A stretch of DNA of 6,500 nucleotides from Limisphaerales bacterium. GTDB taxonomy: Bacteria > Verrucomicrobiota > Verrucomicrobiia > Limisphaerales > UBA8199. The stretch is from positions 1-6,500 of the forward strand of contig JANXQE010000476.1 in the NCBI GenBank assembly GCA_025356925.1, read 5' to 3'. Below the pieces are notes generated by a model. That model saw only the letters and a program-made list of their open reading frames with translations, was not told where the DNA came from and ran no database searches. The number at the start of each line of letters is the position of its first letter. Positions within the stretch are counted from its first letter, which is position 1. Position numbers and translations under genes: made by a program. This document shows positions 1 to 5,690 of this stretch, one piece after another.

Positions 1-1301
1 TTCGGTCTTTCCGGCGTGTCCCACAGGTCGGCCCGGTCGCAGCCGAGGCCGAATCGGCCCGTCTCCAGGCCGCGCAGCGCCTTTTGGAGCGACTCCTTGA
101 AAGTGCGCCCGATGGCCATGGCCTCACCGACACTTTTCATCTGAGTATTTAGAGTTGGGTCGGCCTGGGGAAACTTTTCGAACGCAAAACGCGGGATTTT
201 GGTGACGACGTAATCAATGGTGGGCTCGAAACTGGCGGGGGTCTCGCGCGTGATATCGTTGCGGATCTCATCCAGCAAATACCCGACCGCCAGCTTTGCC
301 GCGATCTTCGCGATGGGAAAGCCGGTGGCTTTTGAGGCGAGAGCCGACGAGCGGGACACCCGCGGATTCATCTCAATAATGACCATGCGGCCGTTGTCGG
401 GATTGACGGCAAACTGGATATTGGAACCGCCGGTCTCGACCCCTACCGCGCGGATGACCGCGAAGGAGGCGTCGCGCATGATCTGGAATTCCTTATCGGT
501 CAGGGTCTGAATCGGGGCGACGGTGATGCTGTCGCCGGTATGGACGCCCATGGGATCGAAGTTTTCGATGGAGCAAATGATGACGCAGTTATCCCGGCGG
601 TCGCGCATCACTTCCATTTCGAATTCCTTCCAGCCGAGCAGAGATTCCTCGATGAGGATCTCGGAGACCGGTGAGAGTTCCAGGCCGCGCTTGACGATTT
701 CTTCAAATTCGTCGCGGTTATAGCCAATCCCCCCGCCCGTGCCACCCAACGTGAAAGCCGGGCGGATGATCAGCGGGAGCTTGCCGATGCGGTCGGCGAT
801 TTGGCGGGCCTCCTCCAGGGTGTGGGCGGTGCCGCTGATCGGCACGTCAAACCCGATGGCGATCATCAGGTCCTTGAACACCTGCCGATCTTCGCCGCGC
901 TCGATGGCTTTGGCGTTGGCGCCGATCATTTCGATTCCGTATTTATCGAGGGTTCCAAGGCGAAACAAGGCCATCGCAATGTTTAACGCGGTCTGCCCGC
1001 CGAGAGTGGGCAGCAAGACCAGCTTTCCTGATACGCCGAGGCGTTTCATTTCCTCCATTTCGCGCACGATGATCTTCTCGACGCATTCGGGGGTGATCGG
1101 CTCGATGTAGGTGCGGTCGGCAAACTCCGGATCGGTCATGATCGTGGCCGGATTCGAATTCACGAGAATGACGCGGTAACCCTCCTCTCGAAGCGCCTTA
1201 CAGGCTTGCGTGCCGGAATAGTCAAATTCGCAGGCCTGCCCGATGATAATCGGGCCCGCGCCGATGATCAGGACCGAATGAATGTCAGTACGCTTGGGCA
1301 T
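1..1301 (-). CDS. carB: Carbamoyl-phosphate synthase large subunit, N-terminal 433 residues (partial)
   Basis: This is the ATP-grasp subunit that makes carbamoyl phosphate from bicarbonate, ammonia (from CarA-bound glutamine) and two ATP, feeding pyrimidine and arginine synthesis in the cytoplasm. The protein starts MPKRTDIHSVLIIGAGPI, almost the same as E. coli CarB. It continues with GQACEFDYSG (21-30), LVNSNPATIMTDPE (46-59), GGQTALN (101-107), IIRPAFTLGGTGGGI (178-192), HTGDSITVAP (254-263), IEMNPRVSRSSALASKATG (309-327) and the end of the carboxyphosphate domain, MKSVGEAMAIGRT (388-400). By motif alignment, the ATP-site residues R139, R180, E310 and N312 are present. About 10 extra residues lie near 79-92 relative to E. 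coli. The rest of the protein (about 1,070 residues in the family) lies beyond the left edge, so the oligomerisation and carbamate domains are not visible. No Shine-Dalgarno sequence precedes the ATG. No carA is seen upstream; the gene follows a histidine kinase gene with a 61-base gap and no terminator. Confidence 0.98.
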   Translation of the reverse strand, partial: MPKRTDIHSVLIIGAGPIIIGQACEFDYSGTQACKALREEGYRVILVNSNPATIMTDPEFADRTYIEPITPECVEKIIVREMEEMKRLGVSGKLVLLPTLGGQTALNIAMALFRLGTLDKYGIEMIGANAKAIERGEDRQVFKDLMIAIGFDVPISGTAHTLEEARQIADRIGKLPLIIRPAFTLGGTGGGIGYNRDEFEEIVKRGLELSPVSEILIEESLLGWKEFEMEVMRDRRDNCVIICSIENFDPMGVHTGDSITVAPIQTLTDKEFQIMRDASFAVIRAVGVETGGSNIQFAVNPDNGRMVIIEMNPRVSRSSALASKATGFPIAKIAAKLAVGYLLDEIRNDITRETPASFEPTIDYVVTKIPRFAFEKFPQADPTLNTQMKSVGEAMAIGRTFKESLQKALRGLETGRFGLGCDRADLWDTPERP

Positions 1302-1362
1302 AGCTCAAAAGCGGGATGGATGAAACACGGATAAGATCCCGAATGAAAGGCAAATCTACAGT

Positions 1363-2844
1363 TCAGGCGCTGCCCGACGGCAGCCGAACCTCGAACGTGC
1401 TGCCCACACCGGGCTGGCTCGTGACTTCAATCGCGCCGCTGTGGGCTTCGACGATCGCTTTGCAGATGGCCAGGCCAAGACCGGTCTTGCCCTGGATGCG
1501 AGAACGGGATTTGTCCACCCGGTAGAAACGTTCGAAGATATGCGGCAAATCCTCGGGGGGTATTCCCACGCCCGTATCGGCGATCGTCAGAAAGGCTGTC
1601 CCGTTTTCGGAGCGCGCCGTTACGCGAACCTCGCCTCGCTCGCGGTTGAAGTGGATCGCATTGGAAAGCAAGTTCGTGACGACCTGGCTGACGCGTTCGG
1701 CGTCCCCCAAGCATTCGACGCCGGTCAAGTCGCACCGCATTTCCACGCCTCGCTCCGCCGCCAGCGGCCGGACCAGTTCGACACACTCGCGCGCCACGCG
1801 CGAAAGATCGAAACGCTCTTGTTTCATCCGTTCTTGCCCGGCATCCAAGCGTGCCAACTCCAGCAGCGATTCGATCAATTTGCGCATCCGCTGAGCCGCC
1901 CGTTGGCAGGCTTGGAGGGTCTCCCGGTATTCCGCGGCGCTGCGTTCGCGAGAAAGAGCGGTTTGCGTTTGGGAAAGAATGACCGAGACGGGGGTGCGCA
2001 GTTCGTGGGAGGCGTCCGCGGTGAAACGGACCTGGTGTGTAAATGCGCCTTCCAACCGCGCGAATGTCGAGTTGAGCACACCCGCCAGGCGGCCCAACTC
2101 GCTCTCGGTATCGGAGGCGTTAATGCGTTGTGCAAGATCGCCACCGGCGATTTTCACCGCGGTGGCGCTGATCGCTTCGATGGGCCGGATGGCTCGCGTC
2201 GCGACCCACCAACCCCCGGCCATTCCGAACGCCAATACGGAAGCCCCGGCTGTGAACAGCCACAGCGCCAGACGATGCATTGCGGCCAGGTCCGGCGCCA
2301 TCGAGCGGCCCACCAACGCCCGGTCGCCAAAGGGAAAACAAAGGCAGAATTCCCGCAGCTCGCCACGCGTTCGCGTGATCGCGCCAGACCGATCGACCGG
2401 CTCGTGCTCGCGGCCGGTTTCGGCGGGCATCGGAACGTCCTTGGGCGCGCCCGGTGAGCTGGCCAGCAACGAGCCATCCTGTTGCCAAACGACATAGTAG
2501 AACGCGTTCGTCTGGCCGGCCTCAAGCGCGCCGGCGTGGGCAATAACCTCACGCATGTGTGCGCGCCAGCCGCTGGGATCGTGGTCATGTTTGCCTTCTT
2601 TGCCTTCATTAGGCGAACGGTCAGGCGGGGGCCGCTCCCGGGGCGGCCCACCGTGGCCATGGGGATCGGCCGGCGGTCCCGGTCGAAAGGCGGTGATCAA
2701 GCGCTGCTGTAACTCTTGATCAATGCGCCGCAACTGATTGCCGCGCGCAACCTGATAGGCCGTTACGCCGAACCCGGTGAGCACGACCACCAGGATCAGG
2801 CTGTGCCAGGCCTGGAGCAGCCACCGGATTGACTTGAAGATCAT
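1363..2844 (-). CDS. Membrane sensor histidine kinase of a two-component system (HAMP, HisKA, HATPase_c)
   Basis: This 493-residue inner-membrane kinase should autophosphorylate and pass the phosphate to the adjacent response regulator. Order of parts: transmembrane helix 1 (about 13-32), extracytoplasmic segment (about 33-189), transmembrane helix 2 (about 190-214), HAMP linker (about 215-268), HisKA with the H-box FTADASHELRTPVS and phospho-acceptor His280, then the ATPase domain with N-box NLLSNAIHFN (391-400), G1 box DTGVGIP (423-429), F box FERFYRVDKSRS (437-448) and G2 box GKTGLGLAI (452-460). All catalytic motifs are intact. The sensor segment is unusual: it is rich in Pro, with His at 62, 64, 86, 88, 96 and 103, and has two ExxE motifs (80-83, 162-165). 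Its ATG overlaps the TGA of the regulator gene (ATGA), so the two are probably translationally coupled. The overall layout is of the PmrB/QseC type; the signal is unknown. Confidence 0.97.
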   Translation of the reverse strand: MIFKSIRWLLQAWHSLILVVVLTGFGVTAYQVARGNQLRRIDQELQQRLITAFRPGPPADPHGHGGPPRERPPPDRSPNEGKEGKHDHDPSGWRAHMREVIAHAGALEAGQTNAFYYVVWQQDGSLLASSPGAPKDVPMPAETGREHEPVDRSGAITRTRGELREFCLCFPFGDRALVGRSMAPDLAAMHRLALWLFTAGASVLAFGMAGGWWVATRAIRPIEAISATAVKIAGGDLAQRINASDTESELGRLAGVLNSTFARLEGAFTHQVRFTADASHELRTPVSVILSQTQTALSRERSAAEYRETLQACQRAAQRMRKLIESLLELARLDAGQERMKQERFDLSRVARECVELVRPLAAERGVEMRCDLTGVECLGDAERVSQVVTNLLSNAIHFNRERGEVRVTARSENGTAFLTIADTGVGIPPEDLPHIFERFYRVDKSRSRIQGKTGLGLAICKAIVEAHSGAIEVTSQPGVGSTFEVRLPSGSA

Positions 2845-3500
2845 AGCGCCGGATCGATTGAATAGCCGTGCCCGCGCCGAGTCGTGATGAAATCATGACC
2901 CAGTTTCTTGCGAAGGTTCGAAACATGAACATCCAGAAGGTTGGATAGCGTGTTGTCGTTTTCATCGAACAGATGCTCGTAAAGCATCGTGCGGGTCACC
3001 AGTTTGCCGCGGTGCAGCGCCAAAAACTCGAGGAGGCCGTATTCGCGGGCTGTCAGAGTTACCACCTCGCCGCGCAGCGTCACCGTGCGCGCGGCCATAT
3101 CGATCAACACCTCGCCAATCGCGAGGCGAGGTTGCGCTTCGCTGGCCGAACGTCGGATCAAGGCTCGCAAGCGCGCGAGCACCTCGTCGATGTCGAACGG
3201 CTTCACCACGTAATCGTCGGCGCCGGTGTCCAAGCCTTTGACCCGGTCCCGCACAGCATCGCGCGCCGTCAGGATCAACACCGGGGTCTTTTTGGTCTTC
3301 CGTAATTTACTGAGCACCTCCCACCCATCGATGCCCGGGAGCATCACATCGAGCAGGATCGCGTCGTATTCGTAGCTCTCCGCTTTGTACAACCCCTCTT
3401 CACCATCCTCCGCGCTGTCCGCGGCATAGCCGTCTTCGCGCAGGGCCTGCAACAGGCTGCCCAGCAAATCCGGTTCGTCCTCGACGATTAAGACTCTCAT
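2841..3500 (-). CDS. OmpR/PhoB-family response regulator
   Basis: This is a 219-residue DNA-binding response regulator, partner of the overlapping kinase gene. The receiver domain (1-115) has the acidic pair E7/D8 (MRVLIVEDEPD), phospho-acceptor D51 in LLDVMLPGIDGWEVL, T78 in LILTAR and K100 in YVVKPFD. The C-terminal winged helix (about 125-219) has TLTAREYGLLEFL (148-160), a recognition-helix region NLLDVHVSNLRKKLG (187-201) and the wing ITTRRGHGYSI (205-215). The ATG at 3500 was chosen because the conserved MRVLIVEDE begins the receiver fold there. A TTG 13 codons upstream (3539) would add a tail not expected in the family. Neither start has a clear Shine-Dalgarno sequence. The gene leads a likely operon with the kinase, and a tandem operator box 75 bases upstream suggests autoregulation. 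Receiver and DNA-binding residues look complete, so it should be functional. Its target genes are inferred only from the boxes in the adjacent intergenic region. Confidence 0.97.
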   Translation of the reverse strand: MRVLIVEDEPDLLGSLLQALREDGYAADSAEDGEEGLYKAESYEYDAILLDVMLPGIDGWEVLSKLRKTKKTPVLILTARDAVRDRVKGLDTGADDYVVKPFDIDEVLARLRALIRRSASEAQPRLAIGEVLIDMAARTVTLRGEVVTLTAREYGLLEFLALHRGKLVTRTMLYEHLFDENDNTLSNLLDVHVSNLRKKLGHDFITTRRGHGYSIDPAL

Positions 3501-3557
3501 AAACGGAAGCGATTCGAATTGTCGCCGTTGGTAAACCAAGTGCTGCGCACAACCCGG

Positions 3558-3591
3558 ATCCTATCCACGGCGACCTTAAGAAAACATTAAG
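3558..3591 (-). promoter_or_regulatory. Box 1: tandem response-regulator box with -10-like element, facing the regulator gene
   Basis: On the minus strand the sequence reads CTTAAT (3591-3586), five bases GTTTT, then CTTAAG (3580-3575), giving two half-sites with an 11-base period. Eleven bases later comes TAGGAT (3563-3558), a 4/6 match to a -10 hexamer; the downstream half-site would overlap the -35 region. This matches the YTTAAK-N5-YTTAAK pattern known for PmrA (BasR) and the direct-repeat spacing typical of OmpR/PhoB dimers. A start near 3551 would leave a leader of about 50 bases before the regulator ATG. The repeat is directly visible; its binding by this regulator is inferred. Confidence 0.7.
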
Positions 3592-3792
3592 CAACACTCC
3601 GCGTAAATGCATTTCCGCCTGGTGATGAGACAGCGAGGCCAGGCCGCCACGACGGTTGGGACAACCTCGGATGACCGTCCCCGCGCACCGGCCCTCGGCA
3701 ACGCCAGAATTGCCCGCTGGCGCAGACGCTGAGCTACCCCACACCTTCCCCAAAAATCACCGAGACAAGCCTCTGGTCCGACAAGAAACATG

Positions 3793-3826
3793 CTTAATCT
3801 TGGCTTAAGGTTCGGTCCGATATTGT
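3793..3826 (+). promoter_or_regulatory. Box 2: tandem response-regulator box with -10-like element, facing right
   Basis: CTTAAT (3793-3798), CTTGG, then CTTAAG (3804-3809) form an 11-base direct repeat. Exactly 11 bases later lies TATTGT (3821-3826), a 4/6 match to the -10 hexamer, the same geometry as box 1. The eight bases CTTAAGGT ending the box are shared by all three boxes. Transcription would begin near 3833. The next recognised gene is about 350 bases downstream, beyond a strong hairpin and a third box, so the target of this promoter is unclear: a distal start for the cytochrome-domain gene, or a short separate RNA. Confidence 0.65.
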
Positions 3827-3974
3827 CGGCGGCGGTGATGAGATCTGCGCAGCAACCTTGGCATTCGCGAGCGGCGATGAGATTCGCCACCCAAGCTTTG
3901 CCGGTTCAGTTGAGTGATCCGGAGGGCGGCACGATAGGCCAGCGCCGGGCTGTCTCGGGAAATATGCCGCCTTG

Positions 3975-4019
3975 GGGAGGGGCTGGAGGGCCGGTATGGG
4001 GCTGCCCTCAGCCCTTCCC
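3975..4019. other. Strong GC-rich stem-loop between boxes 2 and 3
   Basis: The arms 3975-3991 and 4004-4019 pair over 16 base pairs with one bulged G (3986) and one G-U pair (3979/4015), closing a 12-base loop (3992-4003). No run of T follows on either strand, so it is not a canonical intrinsic terminator. It could be a Rho-independent terminator lacking a U-tract, an RNA-stabilising end, or an attenuator in a long leader starting at box 2. The pairing is visible in the sequence; the role is inference. Confidence 0.55.
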
Positions 4020-4039
4020 TCAGAATTCCGATTGAGACT

Positions 4040-4073
4040 CTTAACCTTCTCTTAAGGTGCTCCAGGCCAAATT
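4040..4073 (+). promoter_or_regulatory. Box 3: tandem response-regulator box upstream of the cytochrome-domain gene
   Basis: CTTAAC (4040-4045), CTTCT, then CTTAAG (4051-4056) repeat with an 11-base period; CTTAAGGT is again shared with boxes 1 and 2. The position 11 bases downstream, where the other boxes have a -10-like hexamer, holds CAAATT (4068-4073), only a 3/6 match, so this promoter would be more activator-dependent or weaker. A start near 4080 gives a leader of about 100 bases to the ATG at 4182. Confidence 0.6.
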
Positions 4074-4181
4074 GCCGCCATGACAAATGCACCGGCTCGC
4101 CCTCGTTTCCGGAATCATTAACCCGGGAGCGTGCTTTTGGCACCGGCGCTTCGCGGATTCAATAAGCGCATATAAAATCAC

Positions 4182-4733
4182 ATGAAACTCGCAAAACGGA
4201 TACCGGTTCCACTCGCAGTCACGCTCTTAGCCGCCGGCTGGTCGGCCGCGGCCACGGAAGTCGATCTGAGCAAACTTCCACCGCCTTCGACCAAAGCGGA
4301 TATCACCTACGCCACCGATATCCGACCATTGCTCGAGACCTCTTGCTTCCGGTGCCACGGCGCCGAGCGGTCCAAGGCCGGCCTGCGCCTCGACAGTCTC
4401 GAGAGCGCTCTTAAAGGCAGCAAGGAGGGCAAGGTCATTGTCCCGGGGAACAGCAAAGATAGTGTTTTGGTCCTCGCAGTGTCTCAACTCGATGAAGAGA
4501 AGGCGATGCCGCCCAAATTCAAGCCAGGCCGGGGCGGTCCCGGTGGACCTGGCGGTCCTGGCGGACCGGGCGGTCCCCCTCCCGGCGGACCTCGTCCCGA
4601 TGGATCCTCCGGTGGTCCCCCTCCGGGCGGACCCGGCGGCGGAATGCATGGAGGGTTCGGCCCACCTCCCAAACCGCTCACGGCGGAGCAGGTCGGCTTG
4701 GTTCGCGCGTGGATTGATCAAGGTGCGCGATAA
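4182..4733 (+). CDS. Exported protein with one planctomycete-type cytochrome c domain and a Gly/Pro-rich insertion
   Basis: This 183-residue protein has a Sec signal peptide (about 1-24, ending SAAA-TE), followed by ITYATDIRPLLETSCFRCHG (41-60) with one heme c motif C55-F-R-C58-H59. The downstream pattern SKAGLRLDS (64-72), V-x-PGNSKDSVL (87-96) and AMPP (108-111), plus the C-terminal helix LTAEQVGLVRAWIDQGA (166-182), is that of the planctomycete cytochrome c (PSCyt1) family, so heme c attachment outside the cytoplasmic membrane is expected. Such domains usually head a large multidomain protein; here the domain stands alone and is split by a GGP/GPP-rich stretch (about 117-162). No Shine-Dalgarno sequence is present. 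TATAAA at 4171-4176 just before the ATG might be the -10 of a near-leaderless transcript, an alternative to box 3. A terminator follows at once, so the gene is monocistronic. Electron partner and physiological role are unknown. Confidence 0.9.
   Translation: MKLAKRIPVPLAVTLLAAGWSAAATEVDLSKLPPPSTKADITYATDIRPLLETSCFRCHGAERSKAGLRLDSLESALKGSKEGKVIVPGNSKDSVLVLAVSQLDEEKAMPPKFKPGRGGPGGPGGPGGPGGPPPGGPRPDGSSGGPPPGGPGGGMHGGFGPPPKPLTAEQVGLVRAWIDQGAR
4531..4665 (+). repeat. In-frame GGP/GPP-coding degenerate repeat
   Basis: A run of imperfect 9-base units of the type GGCGGTCCT / GGCGGACCG encodes Gly-Gly-Pro repeats, followed by Pro-Pro-Gly-Gly-Pro units and a Gly-rich tail with one His. Units differ mostly at third positions, which suggests selection on the peptide rather than very recent slippage. 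The repeat lies inside the cytochrome-domain gene, between the AMPP motif and the last helix, and would form a flexible, disordered loop. Unit number could vary between strains. Confidence 0.75.
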
Positions 4734-4786
4734 GTCACTCCTTGGCGCCTCAAACAGCGGTCTTGCCGTTTGACAAGTATCACTAA

Positions 4787-4826
4787 GAGCCGGGTTCGCG
4801 ACGACGAACCCGGCTCGACGTGTTTT
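4787..4826 (+). terminator. Intrinsic terminator after the cytochrome-domain gene
   Basis: A perfect 12-base-pair stem (GAGCCGGGTTCG at 4787-4798 with CGAACCCGGCTC at 4805-4816) closes a 6-base loop, and TGTTTT follows at 4821-4826. It lies 53 bases after the stop codon at 4733. The T-run is short and starts four bases after the stem, but the stem is strong and the position fits. Confidence 0.8.
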
Positions 4827-4886
4827 GGCCATGAGCTTGGGCATGGGTCCTGCTCACAACTGATCAGTCACCTCGGTGGGTGAAGT

Positions 4887-4910
4887 TTGCCAACGTTGAA
4901 GGGTTGGCAA
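4887..4910. repeat. Perfect 8-base inverted repeat, possible operator
   Basis: TTGCCAAC (4887-4894) and GTTGGCAA (4903-4910) are exact inverted copies separated by 8 bases. The repeat sits 31 bases upstream of the TTGACA of the putative promoter for the next gene, where an activator or repressor dimer could bind. It could also be a chance hairpin; no protein is assigned. The remainder of 4827-5043 shows only the promoter described separately. Confidence 0.4.
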
Positions 4911-4941
4911 CCAGCCAGACAAGCCGAACCTGACTGAAAAC

Positions 4942-4969
4942 TTGACAGCGTCGCGTGTGATGGCAAAAT
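4942..4969 (+). promoter_or_regulatory. Probable sigma70-type promoter for the lysozyme-like gene
   Basis: A perfect -35 hexamer TTGACA (4942-4947) is followed after 16 bases by CAAAAT (4964-4969), a 4/6 -10 match preceded by TG one base upstream (4961-4962), giving an extended -10 element. Transcription would start near 4976, leaving a leader of about 68 bases before the ATG at 5044. This is the best constitutive-type promoter in the window. Confidence 0.55.
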
Positions 4970-5043
4970 TTAGTCAGATCTGGGGTTGTGACGCATCGAC
5001 TGCGCTCCGCTAAACTGTGATGAAAAAATAACGATCGTCAGCG

Positions 5044-5463
5044 ATGAAATTGCACCTAATCGTCACCACAGTTGCGCTCGGATTCGAGGTTTCCTTAAAG
5101 GTTCAAGCCATGGACCGATGGTCGGCGCTTTCCCAAATCGAAACCCGGGACAACGACAACGCGATCGGCTCGGCTGGGGAGATTTCGCGCTATCAAATGA
5201 AACCGGGCCTCTGGCGGCGCTACGCCCAGTCGGAAGCGGATTGGAAAAAGCCTGCCGAGGCATTGGCCGCGGCCCAGGAACTCATGAAAGAACGCTGCGC
5301 CAGTTTTGAACGATCCTACAACCGGCGACCGACCGATTTTGAATTTTACATTCTCTGGAACGCACCGGCGCAGGTTGAGAAGCCGCGCAAGGTCGTCCGC
5401 GAACGCGCCGAGCGATTCTGCAACCTGGTCTCCCGCGACGATCGCGGCGCCAAGGCCGATTAA
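5044..5463 (+). CDS. Small exported lytic-transglycosylase/lysozyme-like protein
   Basis: This 139-residue protein has a likely signal peptide (about 1-22, MKLHLIVTTVALGFEV... ending VQA). The mature part opens with WSALSQIETRDNDNAIGSAG (26-45) and then EISRYQMKPGLWRRY (46-60). This resembles the core of soluble lytic transglycosylases, where a catalytic Glu in an E-S/T motif is followed by a Gly-rich turn and a Q-M/I-x-P segment; E33 would be the catalytic residue and Q51-M52-x-P54 the second motif. A second conserved-looking block is NRRPTDFEFYILWNAPAQV (93-111). Cleavage of peptidoglycan in the periplasm is the likely role, but the protein is shorter than typical transglycosylase domains, so a structural or binding role is possible. 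The ATG at 5044 fits the signal peptide; no Shine-Dalgarno sequence is seen. It appears monocistronic, and the next gene starts 227 bases later. Confidence 0.75.
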   Translation: MKLHLIVTTVALGFEVSLKVQAMDRWSALSQIETRDNDNAIGSAGEISRYQMKPGLWRRYAQSEADWKKPAEALAAAQELMKERCASFERSYNRRPTDFEFYILWNAPAQVEKPRKVVRERAERFCNLVSRDDRGAKAD

Positions 5464-5690
5464 GCTCGGTCGCAAGCGGGGTTTGAGCCGTTGGTGGTCT
5501 GTTCCTTATGCTTTTACGGCCAGACGATCATCGTTAAGCGAACCTTACCGCTGCTATCCCTCGGCATCGGCTGAAACGCAAAGGTCCCACAGCGCTTTCG
5601 GCCCTCGGCCTTCGGATTTATTTTGACCCTGGTGGCTTTCCACACAATCCTGTTGCCCTTGGTTTTGCAAAACTGCAGGGACACGCGCAT
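5464..5690. other. Intergenic region before the M13 peptidase gene
   Basis: The 227 bases show no credible gene and no clear terminator for the preceding gene. A weak tandem CTTAA-like pair (GTTAAG at 5533-5538 and CTTACC at 5544-5549) has the same 11-base period as the regulator boxes but only partial half-site matches. TTGACC (5623-5628) is a possible -35 without a well-spaced -10. AGGGA at 5677-5681 is a fair Shine-Dalgarno sequence for the ATG at 5691. Confidence 0.5.

Larger units (their letters stand above)
3501..4181. other. Divergent intergenic control region between the response-regulator and cytochrome-domain genes
   Basis: These 681 bases separate the minus-strand two-component operon from the plus-strand cytochrome-domain gene. 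Open frames exist on both strands, but their translations are rich in Arg, Pro and Ser, show no domain or signal peptide and have no ribosome binding site, so none is called a gene. The content that stands out is three CTTAA-type tandem boxes (3575-3591, 3793-3809, 4040-4056) and one strong stem-loop (3975-4019). The stretch 3592-3789 shows nothing recognisable. The region 4080-4181 would be the leader of the cytochrome-domain gene if box 3 is its promoter. Confidence 0.75.

Noticed and set aside
217..1110. Several plus-strand open frames over the first 1.3 kb.
   Set aside because: They are antisense to carB, whose 433 visible codons match the family throughout.
1441..2457. Long plus-strand open frame (338 codons) opposite the histidine kinase gene.
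   Set aside because: It lies wholly antisense to a kinase gene with every catalytic motif intact, and its translation shows no domain; long antisense frames are common in GC-rich DNA.
3498..3539. TTG start at 3539 for the response regulator, adding 13 residues.
   Set aside because: The receiver domain begins MRVLIVEDE at the ATG at 3500, the usual family start, and the extra tail has no family counterpart.
3621..3882. Three short repeats GG(T/C)GATGAGA at 3621, 3834 and 3873.
   Set aside because: Only 10 bases long, irregularly spaced and at no fixed distance from the boxes; chance is not excluded.
3805..4143. Minus-strand open frame of 112 codons in the intergenic region, and overlapping plus-strand frames (for example 3838-4035).
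   Set aside because: The peptides are Arg/Pro/Ser-rich with no domain, signal peptide or ribosome binding site, and they overlap the CTTAA boxes and the stem-loop.
4533..4665. The GGP-coding repeat as a CRISPR-like or intergenic satellite array.
   Set aside because: Units are short, contiguous, in frame and vary at third codon positions, so it is coding low-complexity sequence.
5533..5549. A fourth possible tandem box, GTTAAG-CGAAC-CTTACC, upstream of the M13 peptidase gene.
   Set aside because: The 11-base period is right, but the half-sites match only 5/6 and 4/6, CTTAAGGT is missing and no -10-like hexamer stands 11 bases downstream.
5623..5650. TTGACC followed by CACAAT as a promoter for the M13 peptidase gene.
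   Set aside because: The spacer would be only 14 bases, too short for a standard sigma70 promoter.
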